Below, one piece after another: positions 14,998 through 23,225 of a stretch of DNA of 44,843 bases. The stretch comes from DASXSB01 sp036506275 (GTDB lineage: Bacteria > Methylomirabilota > Methylomirabilia > Rokubacteriales > CSP1-6), in contig DASXSB010000085.1 of assembly GCA_036506275.1 (NCBI GenBank), positions 1 to 44,843 of the forward strand. The letters run 5' to 3'. Position 1 is the first letter of the stretch. Each line of letters opens with the position of its first letter. The notes beneath the pieces were generated by a model that was not told the DNA's origin, did not search any database, and saw nothing but the letters and a program-made list of their open reading frames with translations. A program made the translations under genes and the position numbers.

Positions 14998-16050
14998 ATG
15001 AAGGTTCATCTCGACCTGCAGGTGGACGGGCGCCGCCCCATCCCAATCCGGCGGCAACTCACCGAGCAACTGAAGCATCTCATCGTCGCCGGCGGCGTCC
15101 CTCCGGACCAACCGCTCCCCAGCATCCGCGAGCTGGCCGGATTCCTCGGCATCAATCCGAATACCGTGGCGCGGGTCGTCGAAGACCTCACGCGGAGCGG
15201 ATACGTGCAACCGCGACGGGGAAAGGGCGTGTTCGTCGCGCCCGCGCCACCCACACACCCTTCCGCTCACCTGCGCGAAGACTTCTTGCGGGATACGGTA
15301 ATCCGGGCGGCCGCGCTCGGGATGACCGCCGAGGAGGTGGCGGTCTCCGTGCTGAGCGTGACCGCAGTCCGCCCCACCGCCCTCCGGGACGCGGCCGACG
15401 TCCTCGTCGTGGAAGCCAGCGCGCCTGAGCTCGACTTCTTCGGCGGGCAACTCGAAGCGCAGCTGCCGGTCCGCGTCGACAAGGTGCTGCTCCGCGATTT
15501 GTCCACGGTCTCTCGCCACGCGCTTCGGCGAAATCGATGGCGAGCGGCCGCCACCAGCTTCCGCCACCTTCCAGAGGTGGAGCGTCGCCTGCACGGCGCG
15601 GGGATCCCGGTCATCGCGCTTCTGGCCGGACCGCATCTCGAGACCCTCCAGCGCCTGGCTCAGCTGCCGCGCGGAACGCGCGTGGGCGTTGTTGCCACCG
15701 TCGTGGAGGCGGCGCACAACCTGGAGCACTCACTCGCGAACGCGGGCCTGTCCAACATCACGCTCGCCGGTAGTTCCCCCGCGGACGGGGCCGCCTTGAG
15801 CCGCCTGCTGCGACGCGTGGACGTCATCGTGTGTCCGGCGTCGGCCGCCACCGCGGTCCGCAGCCGCGCTCGCACCGGCGTCGAAGTGATGATCGACGAC
15901 CGAGCCCTCGATCCGCGTGCGGTCGAGATGCTCGCGGCGGTCCTCGTACAGCAGAACGGCGCCCACGCAACGGGCGCAGCGTCGGCGCGCCCGGTGCGTC
16001 CCCGCGCTCGTGCCGCCGACGCACGTAAACCGCGACGGAGCCAGTCATGA
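14998..16050 (+). CDS. GntR-family regulator (YtrA-like DNA-binding domain, sensor C-terminus)
   Basis: 350 residues. Residues 1-82 are a YtrA-type winged helix-turn-helix: PIPIRRQLTEQLKHLIVAGGV, then LPSIRELAGFLGINPNTVARVVEDL as recognition helix and GYVQPRRGKGVFV as wing. Residues about 105-330 form an alpha/beta domain with repeated Rossmann-like strands (GIPVIALLAG, RVGVVATVVEAAHNLE, VDVIVCPASAA), resembling a degenerate periplasmic-binding-type ligand domain rather than the usual short YtrA tail. A basic Pro/Ala-rich tail ends the protein. Its stop overlaps the start of the following small gene (ATGA). It probably represses itself and the divergent gene through the inverted repeat at 14882-14901; the ligand is unknown. 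Confidence 0.8.
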   Translation: MKVHLDLQVDGRRPIPIRRQLTEQLKHLIVAGGVPPDQPLPSIRELAGFLGINPNTVARVVEDLTRSGYVQPRRGKGVFVAPAPPTHPSAHLREDFLRDTVIRAAALGMTAEEVAVSVLSVTAVRPTALRDAADVLVVEASAPELDFFGGQLEAQLPVRVDKVLLRDLSTVSRHALRRNRWRAAATSFRHLPEVERRLHGAGIPVIALLAGPHLETLQRLAQLPRGTRVGVVATVVEAAHNLEHSLANAGLSNITLAGSSPADGAALSRLLRRVDVIVCPASAATAVRSRARTGVEVMIDDRALDPRAVEMLAAVLVQQNGAHATGAASARPVRPRARAADARKPRRSQS

Positions 16051-16301
16051 ACGCCCGGGAGCATCGTGACCAAGACGCGAGGGGGCAGAGGGAGCCGAGG
16101 TTCGTCCACATCTGTGCATCGCAGAACGACCTCTTCGGGCTCGACGAAGCGGGAACGGTCTATCAATACAACTTCAACGCCAAGACGTGGCAGAGACTGG
16201 CGTCGGGCCGCTCACAAGAGACACCCGAGCAGGGGCGCCGTGCGCAGCGCGGCGATACCCCGAGCGAGTCTCCCCGACAAACGGGGGAGACAGAATCGTG
16301 A
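16047..16301 (+). CDS. Small protein coupled to the GntR-type regulator
   Basis: 84 residues, starting inside the regulator's stop codon (ATGA overlap), so it is translated with it. The centre reads FVHICASQNDLFGLDEAGTVYQYNFNAKTWQRL (about 21-52), which has the look of a single beta-propeller or Kelch-like blade, often seen in short conserved proteins that report tryptophan-rich beta motifs. The flanks are charged and probably disordered. No signal peptide or membrane segment. I cannot name a family; it may be an accessory or target protein of the regulator. Confidence 0.6.
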   Translation: MNAREHRDQDARGQREPRFVHICASQNDLFGLDEAGTVYQYNFNAKTWQRLASGRSQETPEQGRRAQRGDTPSESPRQTGETES

Positions 16302-16343
16302 GTGACTCGATCGCGACCAGGGTCCCCCGCCCACCGCCGACGC

Positions 16344-16349
16344 TATAAT
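16344..16349 (+). promoter_or_regulatory. -10 box (TATAAT) of the GT28/deacetylase pair
   Basis: A perfect TATAAT ends 9 bases before the ATG at 16359, with no Shine-Dalgarno between, again predicting a leaderless or nearly leaderless transcript. Confidence 0.55.
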
Positions 16350-16358
16350 GTCCCCGCG

Positions 16359-17477
16359 ATGCGCCGCGTCCTGATCCTCACCGCCAGCTACGGCTCGGGA
16401 CACAACAGCGCGGCGCGCAGCCTCGCCCTCGCCTTCGCGCGCGACGGCGCCAGCGTCGACATCGTCGATCACTTCCGCGAGCTCGTCCATCCGAGCTTCG
16501 CGAGCGCGAGCCGTGCCCTCTACTACATGGTCTTGCGGCGCGCGCCGATCCTGTGGGGCATGGCCTACGGCCTCGGCGACTGGATGGCCAGCGACTCCGT
16601 GGCGACCCTCGGCGTCAGTCACCTCGGTGCCCGCAAGCTGGCGGCCCTGCTTCGCCGCACGTCGCCCGACGCCGTCGTCACCGTCCACGCCACGCCGGCG
16701 GCCGCCATGTCCTTCCTCGCCGAGCACGGCGAGGTGGTGCCGCCCCACACCACCGTCGTCACCGATTTCGTGGCCCACGGCCAGTGGATCGCGCCCCACG
16801 TCGATCGTTACTGCGTGGCGGCGGAAGAGGTGCGTCACGAGTTCATCGCGCGCGGGATTCCGGGCGAGCGCGTGATCGTGACCGGCGTCCCCGTCCCGCC
16901 CGCCTTCGAGACGTGGGTCGATCCCGGGTCGGCGCGCGCCGGCCTCGGCCTCTCGTCGCACGCGCCGGTCGTGCTCGCGATGGCGGGCACGCAGGGCTCG
17001 TTCGGTCGCCTGCCGGAGGTCGCACAGGCGCTCGTGGACGCGCCCCGCCCGCTCCAGGCGGTCGTGGTGACGGGGACCGACGCCCGCCTCGCGCAGACGG
17101 TGGGTCGGCTCACCGCCGGCACCCGCGTGCGCACGGTCGGCTACACGAAGGACATTCGCACGCTGATGGCGGCCGCCGATCTCCTCGTCACCAAGGCGGG
17201 CGGGATGACGCTCGCGGAGGCCCTGGCAGCGGAGCTGCCCGTCCTCACCTACGGCTCCCTGCCCGGCCAGGAGCGCCAGAACGAGCGGTTCGCCTCCCGC
17301 GCCGGGATCGCGCTCGTGGCACGCACGAGCCGGGACCTCGCGCGCCTCCTCGACCGTGCCCTCGCCGAGCCCGCGCTCATCGACGATCTGCGGGAATCGA
17401 TGCGCCGACGCCGACGACCGGATGCGAGCCGACGCATCGCGCGGGCCGTGCTCGAGCCCGACGCCGTGCTCGAATGA
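16359..17477 (+). CDS. GT28 / MGDG-synthase-like glycosyltransferase
   Basis: 372 residues from ATG 16359. The N-terminal half matches the MGDG_synth domain: VLILTASYGSGHNSAARSLALAF at 4-26, VDIVDHF, VTVHATPAAAMSFLAEHG and the TVVTDFVAHGQW strand. The C-terminal half is a GT28-type nucleotide-sugar site (VLAMAGTQGSFGR, VRTVGYTKDIRTLMAAADLLVTKAGGMTLAEALA). Relatives add a sugar from UDP-glucose or UDP-galactose to diacylglycerol or other lipids at the cytoplasmic face of the membrane. It overlaps the following NodB-type deacetylase (ATGA), so a sugar is likely attached and then deacetylated, suggesting an N-acetyl sugar donor. The lipid acceptor is not known; hopanoid is possible given hpnJ just downstream on the other strand. 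Confidence 0.85.
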   Translation: MRRVLILTASYGSGHNSAARSLALAFARDGASVDIVDHFRELVHPSFASASRALYYMVLRRAPILWGMAYGLGDWMASDSVATLGVSHLGARKLAALLRRTSPDAVVTVHATPAAAMSFLAEHGEVVPPHTTVVTDFVAHGQWIAPHVDRYCVAAEEVRHEFIARGIPGERVIVTGVPVPPAFETWVDPGSARAGLGLSSHAPVVLAMAGTQGSFGRLPEVAQALVDAPRPLQAVVVTGTDARLAQTVGRLTAGTRVRTVGYTKDIRTLMAAADLLVTKAGGMTLAEALAAELPVLTYGSLPGQERQNERFASRAGIALVARTSRDLARLLDRALAEPALIDDLRESMRRRRRPDASRRIARAVLEPDAVLE

Positions 17478-18193
17478 CGCCGCGCCTCGGGGTCGGCGTC
17501 ACTGCCGCGGTGGCGGCGGCGTGGATCGGCTACGCTTGGGTTCCTCACCTGTTCACCGCGAGCGCTGCCCGGCGCGGCGACGCTCGCGACGATCGCATCG
17601 CTCTCACCTTCGACGACGGTCCCGATCCCGTCTACACACCCCGCGTCCTCGATGTCCTCGCCGCCCACGAGGCGCCGGCGTCTTTCTTTCTCGTCGGCGA
17701 GCGGGCCGCGCGCGCGCCCGCGACCGTGCGCAGGATGGCGAGCGAGGGCCACGAGGTCGCGAGCCATGGCTGGTCGCACAAGAGCCTCTGGCTCTGCAGT
17801 CCTGCTCGCACGGAGGCCGAGATCGCTCGCGCCCAGGACGTCCTCGGCGAGCTGGCGGGGGCGGCGCCTCGACACTTTCGCCCGCCGTGGGGGATGGTGA
17901 ACGCCGCGATGTTCGGAGCGCTGCGCCGCCACCGACTCCGCTGCGTGCTGTGGTCGGTGCAGCCGGAGGGATTGCGACCCGCCTCCGCCGCGGCGCAGGT
18001 GCGCCACGTGCTGCGCCGCGCGCATCCGGGCGCCATCGTCGATCTCCACGACGCCGAGGGCACGCCGGGCGCGCCGGAGCGGCTGTGGGCGGCGCTGCCG
18101 GCCATGATCGACGGCCTGCGTGCCGCCGGCTACCGGCTGGCGACCGTGCGCGACTTGCTCGCGCCTACGCGGTCGCCCTCCACGGTCCCGTGA
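17474..18193 (+). CDS. Membrane-anchored NodB-type polysaccharide/glycolipid deacetylase
   Basis: 239 residues from the ATG overlapping the stop of the glycosyltransferase. An N-terminal anchor (6-27) leads to a carbohydrate esterase 4 domain whose catalytic motifs are intact: TFDDGP at 45-50 (metal and base Asp), SHGWSH with H98 and H102 as metal ligands, RPPWG at 136-140 and the late VDLHDAEGT with H192. It should remove N-acetyl groups from a sugar at the periplasmic or membrane face. Coupling to the lipid glycosyltransferase suggests a glycolipid substrate. The 3' end overlaps the convergent cupin gene by 29 bases. Confidence 0.88.
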   Translation: MTPRLGVGVTAAVAAAWIGYAWVPHLFTASAARRGDARDDRIALTFDDGPDPVYTPRVLDVLAAHEAPASFFLVGERAARAPATVRRMASEGHEVASHGWSHKSLWLCSPARTEAEIARAQDVLGELAGAAPRHFRPPWGMVNAAMFGALRRHRLRCVLWSVQPEGLRPASAAAQVRHVLRRAHPGAIVDLHDAEGTPGAPERLWAALPAMIDGLRAAGYRLATVRDLLAPTRSPSTVP

Positions 18194-18569
18194 CCGCGTA
18201 GGCTTCGTCGGCCCCGGGCCACGGCGGCATCGTCACCGCCACCGCGGACAGCGTCTCCGTTCCGGACGCGCGAAACTGGAAATGGGTGCCGGCCGGAATG
18301 GTGACGCACACGCCGGCGTCCACGCCCACGATTTGCTCGGCGGCATCGAGCTTCCGCCACATCTCGCCGCGCCCGCTCAGGAAGAACCAGATCTCCTCGA
18401 CGCTGCGATGGGCAACGGCGCGCGACGTCCGCCCCGGCGCGAGTGCGAAGTGGGCAAAGCTCCCGCGCGGAAGTGCGAGGAGGACGCGGACGTCGGAGCC
18501 GTCGGGGGCGACGGTATCGGCGGCGGCGGGCAAGCGCTTGGTCTGGAAGCCCGCCCCCAGGTCCGCCAC
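18165..18569 (-). CDS. Cupin-domain protein
   Basis: 134 residues, one small cupin barrel. The two motifs are recognisable: VAHRSVEEIWFFLSGRGEMW (His and Glu metal ligands) and VTIPAGTHFQFRASG (second-motif His). One of the usual HxH residues of motif 1 is replaced, so the metal site may be altered. Single-domain cupins of this kind act as isomerases, dioxygenases or sugar epimerase-like proteins; no specific role is evident. It is the last gene of the long minus-strand cluster, one base after hpnJ, and may be a minor tailoring enzyme there. Its end overlaps the convergent deacetylase gene. Confidence 0.8.
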   Translation of the reverse strand: MADLGAGFQTKRLPAAADTVAPDGSDVRVLLALPRGSFAHFALAPGRTSRAVAHRSVEEIWFFLSGRGEMWRKLDAAEQIVGVDAGVCVTIPAGTHFQFRASGTETLSAVAVTMPPWPGADEAYAVTGPWRATA

Positions 18570-18570
18570 C

Positions 18571-20001
18571 CTAGGTGGCGTCGTGGCGCCGCCGGGCGAG
18601 GAAGCCGAGGAACTCGACGCCCTCCGCCAGCCGTCGCTTGCACACGTCGAAGTCGCGCACCATCTCCCCCACGAGGGTGAAGAGCTTGCGCGGCCGGAAG
18701 TAGAAGCGCCGGTAGAAGCTCTCCACCGACGCGAAGATCTCCGTGCGCGGCAGATGCGGATAGCCGAGCGCGCTTGCCTGCACGCCGGTCCCGTCCACGA
18801 GGGCGTCCGTCTCCAGCCACCCGCGCGCTTGCGCCTCGCGATAGAGCTCGGTGCCGGGATACGGCGCCGCCAGCGAGACCTGCAGCGTGTGGGGGTCGAT
18901 CTCGCGCGCGAAGCGGATCGTCTCCTCGATCGTCTCCCGCGTCTCTCCCGGCAGTCCCATGATGAACGTGCCGTGGATCGTGATGCCGAGGCGCTTGGCG
19001 TTCTTCGTGAACTGCCGCGCCACGTCGAGGCGAATCCCCTTGCGCACGTTGTTCAGGATGGCCTGGCTGCCGGACTCGTAGCCGACGAGGAGGAGGCGGA
19101 GGCCGTTGTCCCGGAGCACGCGCAGCGTCGACTCCGGCACGTTCGCCTTCGCGTTGCAGGACCAGGTGACGCCGAGGCGGCCGAGGCCGCGGGCGATGGC
19201 CTCCGCGCGCGGGAGATCGTCGGTGAAGGTGTCGTCGTCGAAGAAGTACTCCTTCACGGTGGGGAAGTGGCGCACGGCGGCGGCGATCTCCGCCACCACG
19301 TGGTCCACGCTGCGCGTCCGGTAGCGGTGACCGCCCACCGTCTGCGGCCACAGGCAGAAGGTGCACTTGGACCGGCAGCCCCGTCCCGTGTAGAGCGAGA
19401 CGTACGGATGCAGGAGATAGCCGATGAAGTAGCGCTCGATGTCGAGGTCGCGCGCGTAGACGTCGACCACGAACGGCAGCGCATCCATGTTCTCCAGAGG
19501 CGCGCGCTCGGGCGTGCGCGCCACGTGGCCGTTCACGCGATAGCTGAGCCCCGCCACCTGCGGCAGCGGGCGGCCCTGCGCGACCTCCTGCAGCGTGAAG
19601 TCGAACTCGTTGCCGGCCACGAAGTCGATCGCGCGCGACGCCGCCAGCGCCGCTTCGCGCTGGACGGCGACGTGGGCGCCCACGAAGCCGATGCGGAGCG
19701 CGGGATTCTCGGCCTTGAGGGCTTCCGCCACCTTCACGTCGGCGGCGAAGGACGGCGTGCTCGTGTGGAGCACGGCGAGATCGTACTGCCGCGCGAGGGG
19801 GACGACGTCGGCGAGCGAGAGTCCGGCGGGCGGCGCGTCCACGAGGCGGCTCCCGGGCACGAGCGCCGCGGGCTGGGCCAGCCACGTCGGATACCAGAAC
19901 GAGCGCACCTCGCGCTTGGCCTGATAGCGGGACCCGGCGCCCCCGTCGAAACCGGCGAAGGAGGGCGGGTGCAGGAAGAGCGTGCGCAAGAAGTCGGGCA
20001 T
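18571..20001 (-). CDS. hpnJ: Hopanoid biosynthesis radical SAM protein HpnJ
   Basis: 476 residues. The N-terminus LFLHPPSFAGFDGGAGSRYQ followed by REVRSFWYPTWLAQPAAL matches HpnJ as I know the family. A B12-binding-like domain (about 50-140) precedes the radical SAM core with the CxxxCxxC cluster at C209, C213, C216 (GRGCRSKCTFCLWPQ), and a C-terminal region with MGLPGETRETIEETIRFA. HpnJ ring-contracts glucosaminyl bacteriohopanetetrol to the cyclitol ether. Finding it implies a hopanoid-making host, although no squalene-hopene cyclase or hpnH, hpnG, hpnI or hpnK is here. It follows the ArnT-like gene by 23 bases. A TAGGAT/AGGA element precedes the ATG. Confidence 0.88.
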   Translation of the reverse strand: MPDFLRTLFLHPPSFAGFDGGAGSRYQAKREVRSFWYPTWLAQPAALVPGSRLVDAPPAGLSLADVVPLARQYDLAVLHTSTPSFAADVKVAEALKAENPALRIGFVGAHVAVQREAALAASRAIDFVAGNEFDFTLQEVAQGRPLPQVAGLSYRVNGHVARTPERAPLENMDALPFVVDVYARDLDIERYFIGYLLHPYVSLYTGRGCRSKCTFCLWPQTVGGHRYRTRSVDHVVAEIAAAVRHFPTVKEYFFDDDTFTDDLPRAEAIARGLGRLGVTWSCNAKANVPESTLRVLRDNGLRLLLVGYESGSQAILNNVRKGIRLDVARQFTKNAKRLGITIHGTFIMGLPGETRETIEETIRFAREIDPHTLQVSLAAPYPGTELYREAQARGWLETDALVDGTGVQASALGYPHLPRTEIFASVESFYRRFYFRPRKLFTLVGEMVRDFDVCKRRLAEGVEFLGFLARRRHDAT

Positions 20002-20024
20002 CGCCGCCCTATCCTAACCGAGCG

Positions 20025-21728
20025 TCATCGATTGACGTACAGCCAACGGCCGCCCTCCGCCGCCACCAGCCGCGCGCCGGGCAGGCTGGCCGCAATGCTC
20101 CGCTCGGGCGCCCGCACCGTGAGCAGCCACACCCGCGCCGTCGCCCACGCCTCGCGCAGACGCGACGGCTCCCAGAACACGTCGACGCTCTCCGCCCGGG
20201 TGGCGCCGAAGCCGAGGACGCTCTGGCGTCCGTTCACGATCACGGGCCTGCGCGCCGAGTACCACTCGAAGGCCCCGGAATTCTCGATGGGTCCCTCGTG
20301 GGCGACGATGTCGGTGGGCCCCGCCGCCCGCGCGATCTCCCACGCGAGCCCGCGCACGGCGCGATGCTTGGCCACGGCGGTGAGGCCCGACGCCACCGCC
20401 GGCATGACGGCCAGCATCGTCAGCGACACCACGATCACGCCCACGACGTCGCGCCGTGCCCCGAACCATCCGCGCCGCGCCCAGGCGAGGGCGAGCGCGA
20501 CGGCGCCCGCCGCGAACACGACGCCGGCGTAGCCGAGCAGCCATCGCAACGCCGGCCACGGGAGCACGGCCGCCTGCCCTACTGCCGCCGTCTTCCGCGT
20601 GGCGACGTCGGTCGCGCTCATGACGTCGTCGATGAAAACGCGGCCGTCGCTCGACCACGCGAGCACGCAGGCGGCGGCGAGGGCGGCGAACGCGGCGCCG
20701 TGCAGCACGATCAACGTGCGCGCGCGGTCGGCTCGCCACGCGCGCGCCGCCAGCAGCGCCAGCGCGGGATACGCGGGCAAGCCGTAGTGCGGGAGCCGGA
20801 AGGGCGACAGCACGGTGGCGCCGACCACGCCCACCGCCCACAGAGCGAGCGCGATCCACGGTAACTCACGGGCATCACGCCAGGCGCGGCGCCGCACGAG
20901 ATCCACGAGCGCGATGACGGCCGCGATCGTCCACGGCGCCGCGCCCACCGCCGCCACCACGAGGAACTGGAGCGCCGAGAGCGGGACGTCTTCGTCGGGA
21001 AACCGGCGCGCGCGCATCACGTTGAAGAGATGGTTGTCCACGACCGTGTACCAGGCCGCCCCCGTCGTGCGCGCTTCCGCGATCGCCCACCACCCGAATC
21101 CGAGCACCGCCCAGGCGACGATGCCCCACCACGGCAGGAGCCGCCAGCACTCGCGCGCGCGCCCCGCCACCGCCGCCGCCGCCACGATCGCGAGCGGTGG
21201 CAGCACCGCCCCCACCGGATCCTTCGCGAGCCCGGCGACGCCGGCGGCGACGGCGGCGAGGCCGACGAGCGCACGCCGGCGCTCGACGAGCCCGGCGAGA
21301 CCGAGCGCGAAGCCGGCCGCGAGCGCGGCCACGAACAGGGTCTCCGGACGAACGTACCGGCCATACGCGAAGAAGGCGCCGCTGGTGAGGAGGGCCACAC
21401 CGGCGACGAGGCCGCGCGCCTCGTCCATCAAGCGCGTGCCGAGCCACGTGACGGCGGCGACGGCCACGAGCGCCGCCGCCGCCGGCACCGCGCGCGCGGC
21501 CGTCTCGTCTCGCCTGCTGGCCGCGAACGCGCCCGCGAGCAGCGCGTAGAGCAGCGGCGGCTTGTCGAGATACCGCACGCCGTTCAACGTGAGAACGAGC
21601 GGGTCGCCGGAGACGGCCAGCTCGCGCGCGATCTCGGCGTGCATCCCTTCGCCGGGGTCGTCGAACGGCGCGCGCCCGAGCCCCACGAAGAAAAACGGCA
21701 CCGCCAGCAGCGCCGCCACCACCGACAT
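20025..21728 (-). CDS. ArnT-like GT39 glycosyltransferase
   Basis: 567 residues from ATG 21728. A dolichyl/undecaprenyl-phosphate sugar transferase of the PMT/ArnT class: about 11-13 membrane helices, the first periplasmic loop with catalytic Asp residues D23-D24 (APFDDPGEGMHAEIARELA) and LNGVRYLDKPPLLYALL at 48-62, which is the classic KPP signature. The C-terminal 110 residues form a soluble periplasmic domain. It moves a sugar from a polyprenyl phosphate carrier to a lipid or protein on the outer side of the inner membrane. Together with the upstream small EamA-type protein and the GT2 gene it completes a lipid-linked sugar route. The acceptor may be the cluster's product or a hopanoid. 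Confidence 0.87.
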   Translation of the reverse strand: MSVVAALLAVPFFFVGLGRAPFDDPGEGMHAEIARELAVSGDPLVLTLNGVRYLDKPPLLYALLAGAFAASRRDETAARAVPAAAALVAVAAVTWLGTRLMDEARGLVAGVALLTSGAFFAYGRYVRPETLFVAALAAGFALGLAGLVERRRALVGLAAVAAGVAGLAKDPVGAVLPPLAIVAAAAVAGRARECWRLLPWWGIVAWAVLGFGWWAIAEARTTGAAWYTVVDNHLFNVMRARRFPDEDVPLSALQFLVVAAVGAAPWTIAAVIALVDLVRRRAWRDARELPWIALALWAVGVVGATVLSPFRLPHYGLPAYPALALLAARAWRADRARTLIVLHGAAFAALAAACVLAWSSDGRVFIDDVMSATDVATRKTAAVGQAAVLPWPALRWLLGYAGVVFAAGAVALALAWARRGWFGARRDVVGVIVVSLTMLAVMPAVASGLTAVAKHRAVRGLAWEIARAAGPTDIVAHEGPIENSGAFEWYSARRPVIVNGRQSVLGFGATRAESVDVFWEPSRLREAWATARVWLLTVRAPERSIAASLPGARLVAAEGGRWLYVNR

Positions 21729-21760
21729 CGCCGCCGGTCCCAGCGCGCGCGCGCGCGGAC

Positions 21761-22132
21761 TCAGGTGCGGGACACCAGTCCGACGCCGACGACGATGAAG
21801 CCGATGCCGGCCCACCGGATCGGCGTCAACGTTTCCCCGAGCAGGTACTGCGCGAGGATGCCCACCACGATGTAGTCCATGGCGGTGAGCGGCAGCACGA
21901 GGCTGACGTCGGCGCGGGACAGGAGCATCAGATAGATGAAGAAGAACGACGCCTGGAGAGCGACCCCGATGATGAGCCACGGGTTGGACAGCGCGCGGCG
22001 CACCATGCCGCCCAGCCGATCCGCCGGCGCTTCCGTGAGGTCGCCCACGGGCCGCATGGCCTTCGAGAGCAGCACGTGGCCGGTGCCGCCGAGGATGACG
22101 GCGAAGAGGACGACCACCAAGGTCTTCAGCAT
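21761..22132 (-). CDS. Small EamA/SMR-type four-helix membrane protein (ArnE/ArnF-like)
   Basis: 123 residues, four membrane helices (3-25, 49-69, 76-98, 103-120). The sequence VSLVLPLTAMDYIVVGILAQYLLGETLTPIRWAGIGFIVVGV is typical of the half-size EamA/small multidrug resistance fold. In polymyxin-resistance-type systems such proteins (ArnE, ArnF) flip an undecaprenyl-phosphate sugar. That role is likely here because an ArnT-like GT39 follows directly and a GT2 lies upstream in the same operon. The ATG overlaps the TGA of the preceding gene by one base (TGATG). A drug or metabolite exporter is the alternative. Confidence 0.78.
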   Translation of the reverse strand: MLKTLVVVLFAVILGGTGHVLLSKAMRPVGDLTEAPADRLGGMVRRALSNPWLIIGVALQASFFFIYLMLLSRADVSLVLPLTAMDYIVVGILAQYLLGETLTPIRWAGIGFIVVGVGLVSRT

Positions 22133-22542
22133 CAGAGCGACTTGGCGATCATGGCGAGCAGGTCCTTCTCCACGCTCTGGTCCATGACCTGGATGGGCTC
22201 GTCCTTGTCGATCCAGAGGATCCGCTCGCGCTTGAACACCGTGCGCTCGATGGTCACCGCCGTCCGGTTCGTTCCCGCCGCCTTCATGTTTATGCGCAGC
22301 TTCTGGCGGGTCCCCTTGGCGTACACGCCGTAGTCCTCGCCGTCCAGGTTGCGGGACTCGGTGGTCATCCATCCGCCCGCGCGGTCGGATTTGTCGATGT
22401 CCCACCCCGTCTGCTTGAGAACGCCTTCCGTGACGGACCATACCCGGTCCATGGGGGCGGCGAACGTCTGGGTGACGGCGTCGGCCGCAATCGCGGGCGA
22501 GACCAGGAGCGAGAGCAGGAGGGCGAACGTGACGAGCCTCAT
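22132..22542 (-). CDS. Secreted BamC/START-like small protein
   Basis: 136 residues from the ATG that overlaps the stop of the ABC ATPase gene (ATGA); a GTG two codons earlier is less likely. A signal peptide (1-19, ending AIAA) exports it. The mature part, AAPMDRVWSVTEGVLKQTGWDIDKSDRAGGWMTTESRN and the following strands, resembles a BamC-type or START-like helix-grip fold with a hydrophobic pocket. Position inside an ABC exporter and lipid-tailoring operon suggests a periplasmic lipid or polyene carrier or chaperone, comparable in place to the LolA-like proteins of aryl polyene clusters. That function is inferred from context only. Confidence 0.72.
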   Translation of the reverse strand: MRLVTFALLLSLLVSPAIAADAVTQTFAAPMDRVWSVTEGVLKQTGWDIDKSDRAGGWMTTESRNLDGEDYGVYAKGTRQKLRINMKAAGTNRTAVTIERTVFKRERILWIDKDEPIQVMDQSVEKDLLAMIAKSL

Positions 22543-23216
22543 GGGCACTCCTCCGGTTCGAGAATCCCGTCGTGCATCCGGAACACGGCGTCGGCGTCCC
22601 GGCGGACGTCCGCGCGGTGGGTCACCACGAGGACGGCCGCCCCCGCGCGCGCCCGCGCGCAGAGGGCATCCAGGATCACGCGACCGTTGACATCATCGAG
22701 ATTGCCCGTGGGTTCGTCGGCAAGCAAGAGGGGCGGATCGTTGAGGACGGCGCGACAAAACGCGACCCGCTGCTGTTCGCCTCCCGAGAGCTGCGCCGGA
22801 TAATGGTCGCGGCGCTCCGCCACGCCGAGCTCCGCCAGCAGCTCGAGCGCGCGGCGGCGCCCCGTCCCCGCGTTGCGCCCCACGTAGCGCGCGGCCAGCG
22901 CCACGTTCTCGAGCGCGGTGAGCGACGGCAGGAGGAGGAACGACTGGAACACGAAGCCCACGAAGCGCCCCCGCGCCCGGCTCTGGCCGCGGCGGGAGAG
23001 GCCGGTCACCCGCTCCCCCGCGAACCACACGTCGCCGCCGTCGGCGTCCTCCAGCAATCCGAGCACGTTCAGCAGCGTGCTCTTTCCCGAGCCCGAGGGC
23101 CCCATGATGGCCACGAGCCGTCCCTTCGGCACCGTGAGGTCGACACCGGCGAGGACCGGGATCGCGGCTCCCGAGGGAGCCCGGTACGACTTGACGAGCC
23201 CCTTCGCTTCCAGCAC
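22539..23216 (-). CDS. ABC transporter ATP-binding protein (MacB/LolD type)
   Basis: 225 residues, GTG start. Complete nucleotide-binding domain: Walker A GPSGSGKST at 39-47, Q-loop FVFQSFLLLPSLTALENV, signature QLSGGEQQR at 142-150, Walker B LLLADEPTGNLDD and a switch His VVTHRAD. The DEPTGNLD form and the short length place it with the MacB/LolD/FtsE exporters that work with an FtsX-like permease, encoded 9 bases upstream. These act as mechanotransmission machines that move lipids, lipoproteins or hydrophobic compounds out of the inner membrane. Here the cargo is presumably the product of the ketosynthase cluster. Confidence 0.92.
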   Translation of the reverse strand: MLEAKGLVKSYRAPSGAAIPVLAGVDLTVPKGRLVAIMGPSGSGKSTLLNVLGLLEDADGGDVWFAGERVTGLSRRGQSRARGRFVGFVFQSFLLLPSLTALENVALAARYVGRNAGTGRRRALELLAELGVAERRDHYPAQLSGGEQQRVAFCRAVLNDPPLLLADEPTGNLDDVNGRVILDALCARARAGAAVLVVTHRADVRRDADAVFRMHDGILEPEECP

Positions 23217-23225
23217 CGCCGGTCG

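Noticed and set aside
18286..20532. 748-codon plus-strand frame across hpnJ
   Set aside because: A GC-rich antisense shadow. The minus strand encodes HpnJ with intact radical SAM motifs.
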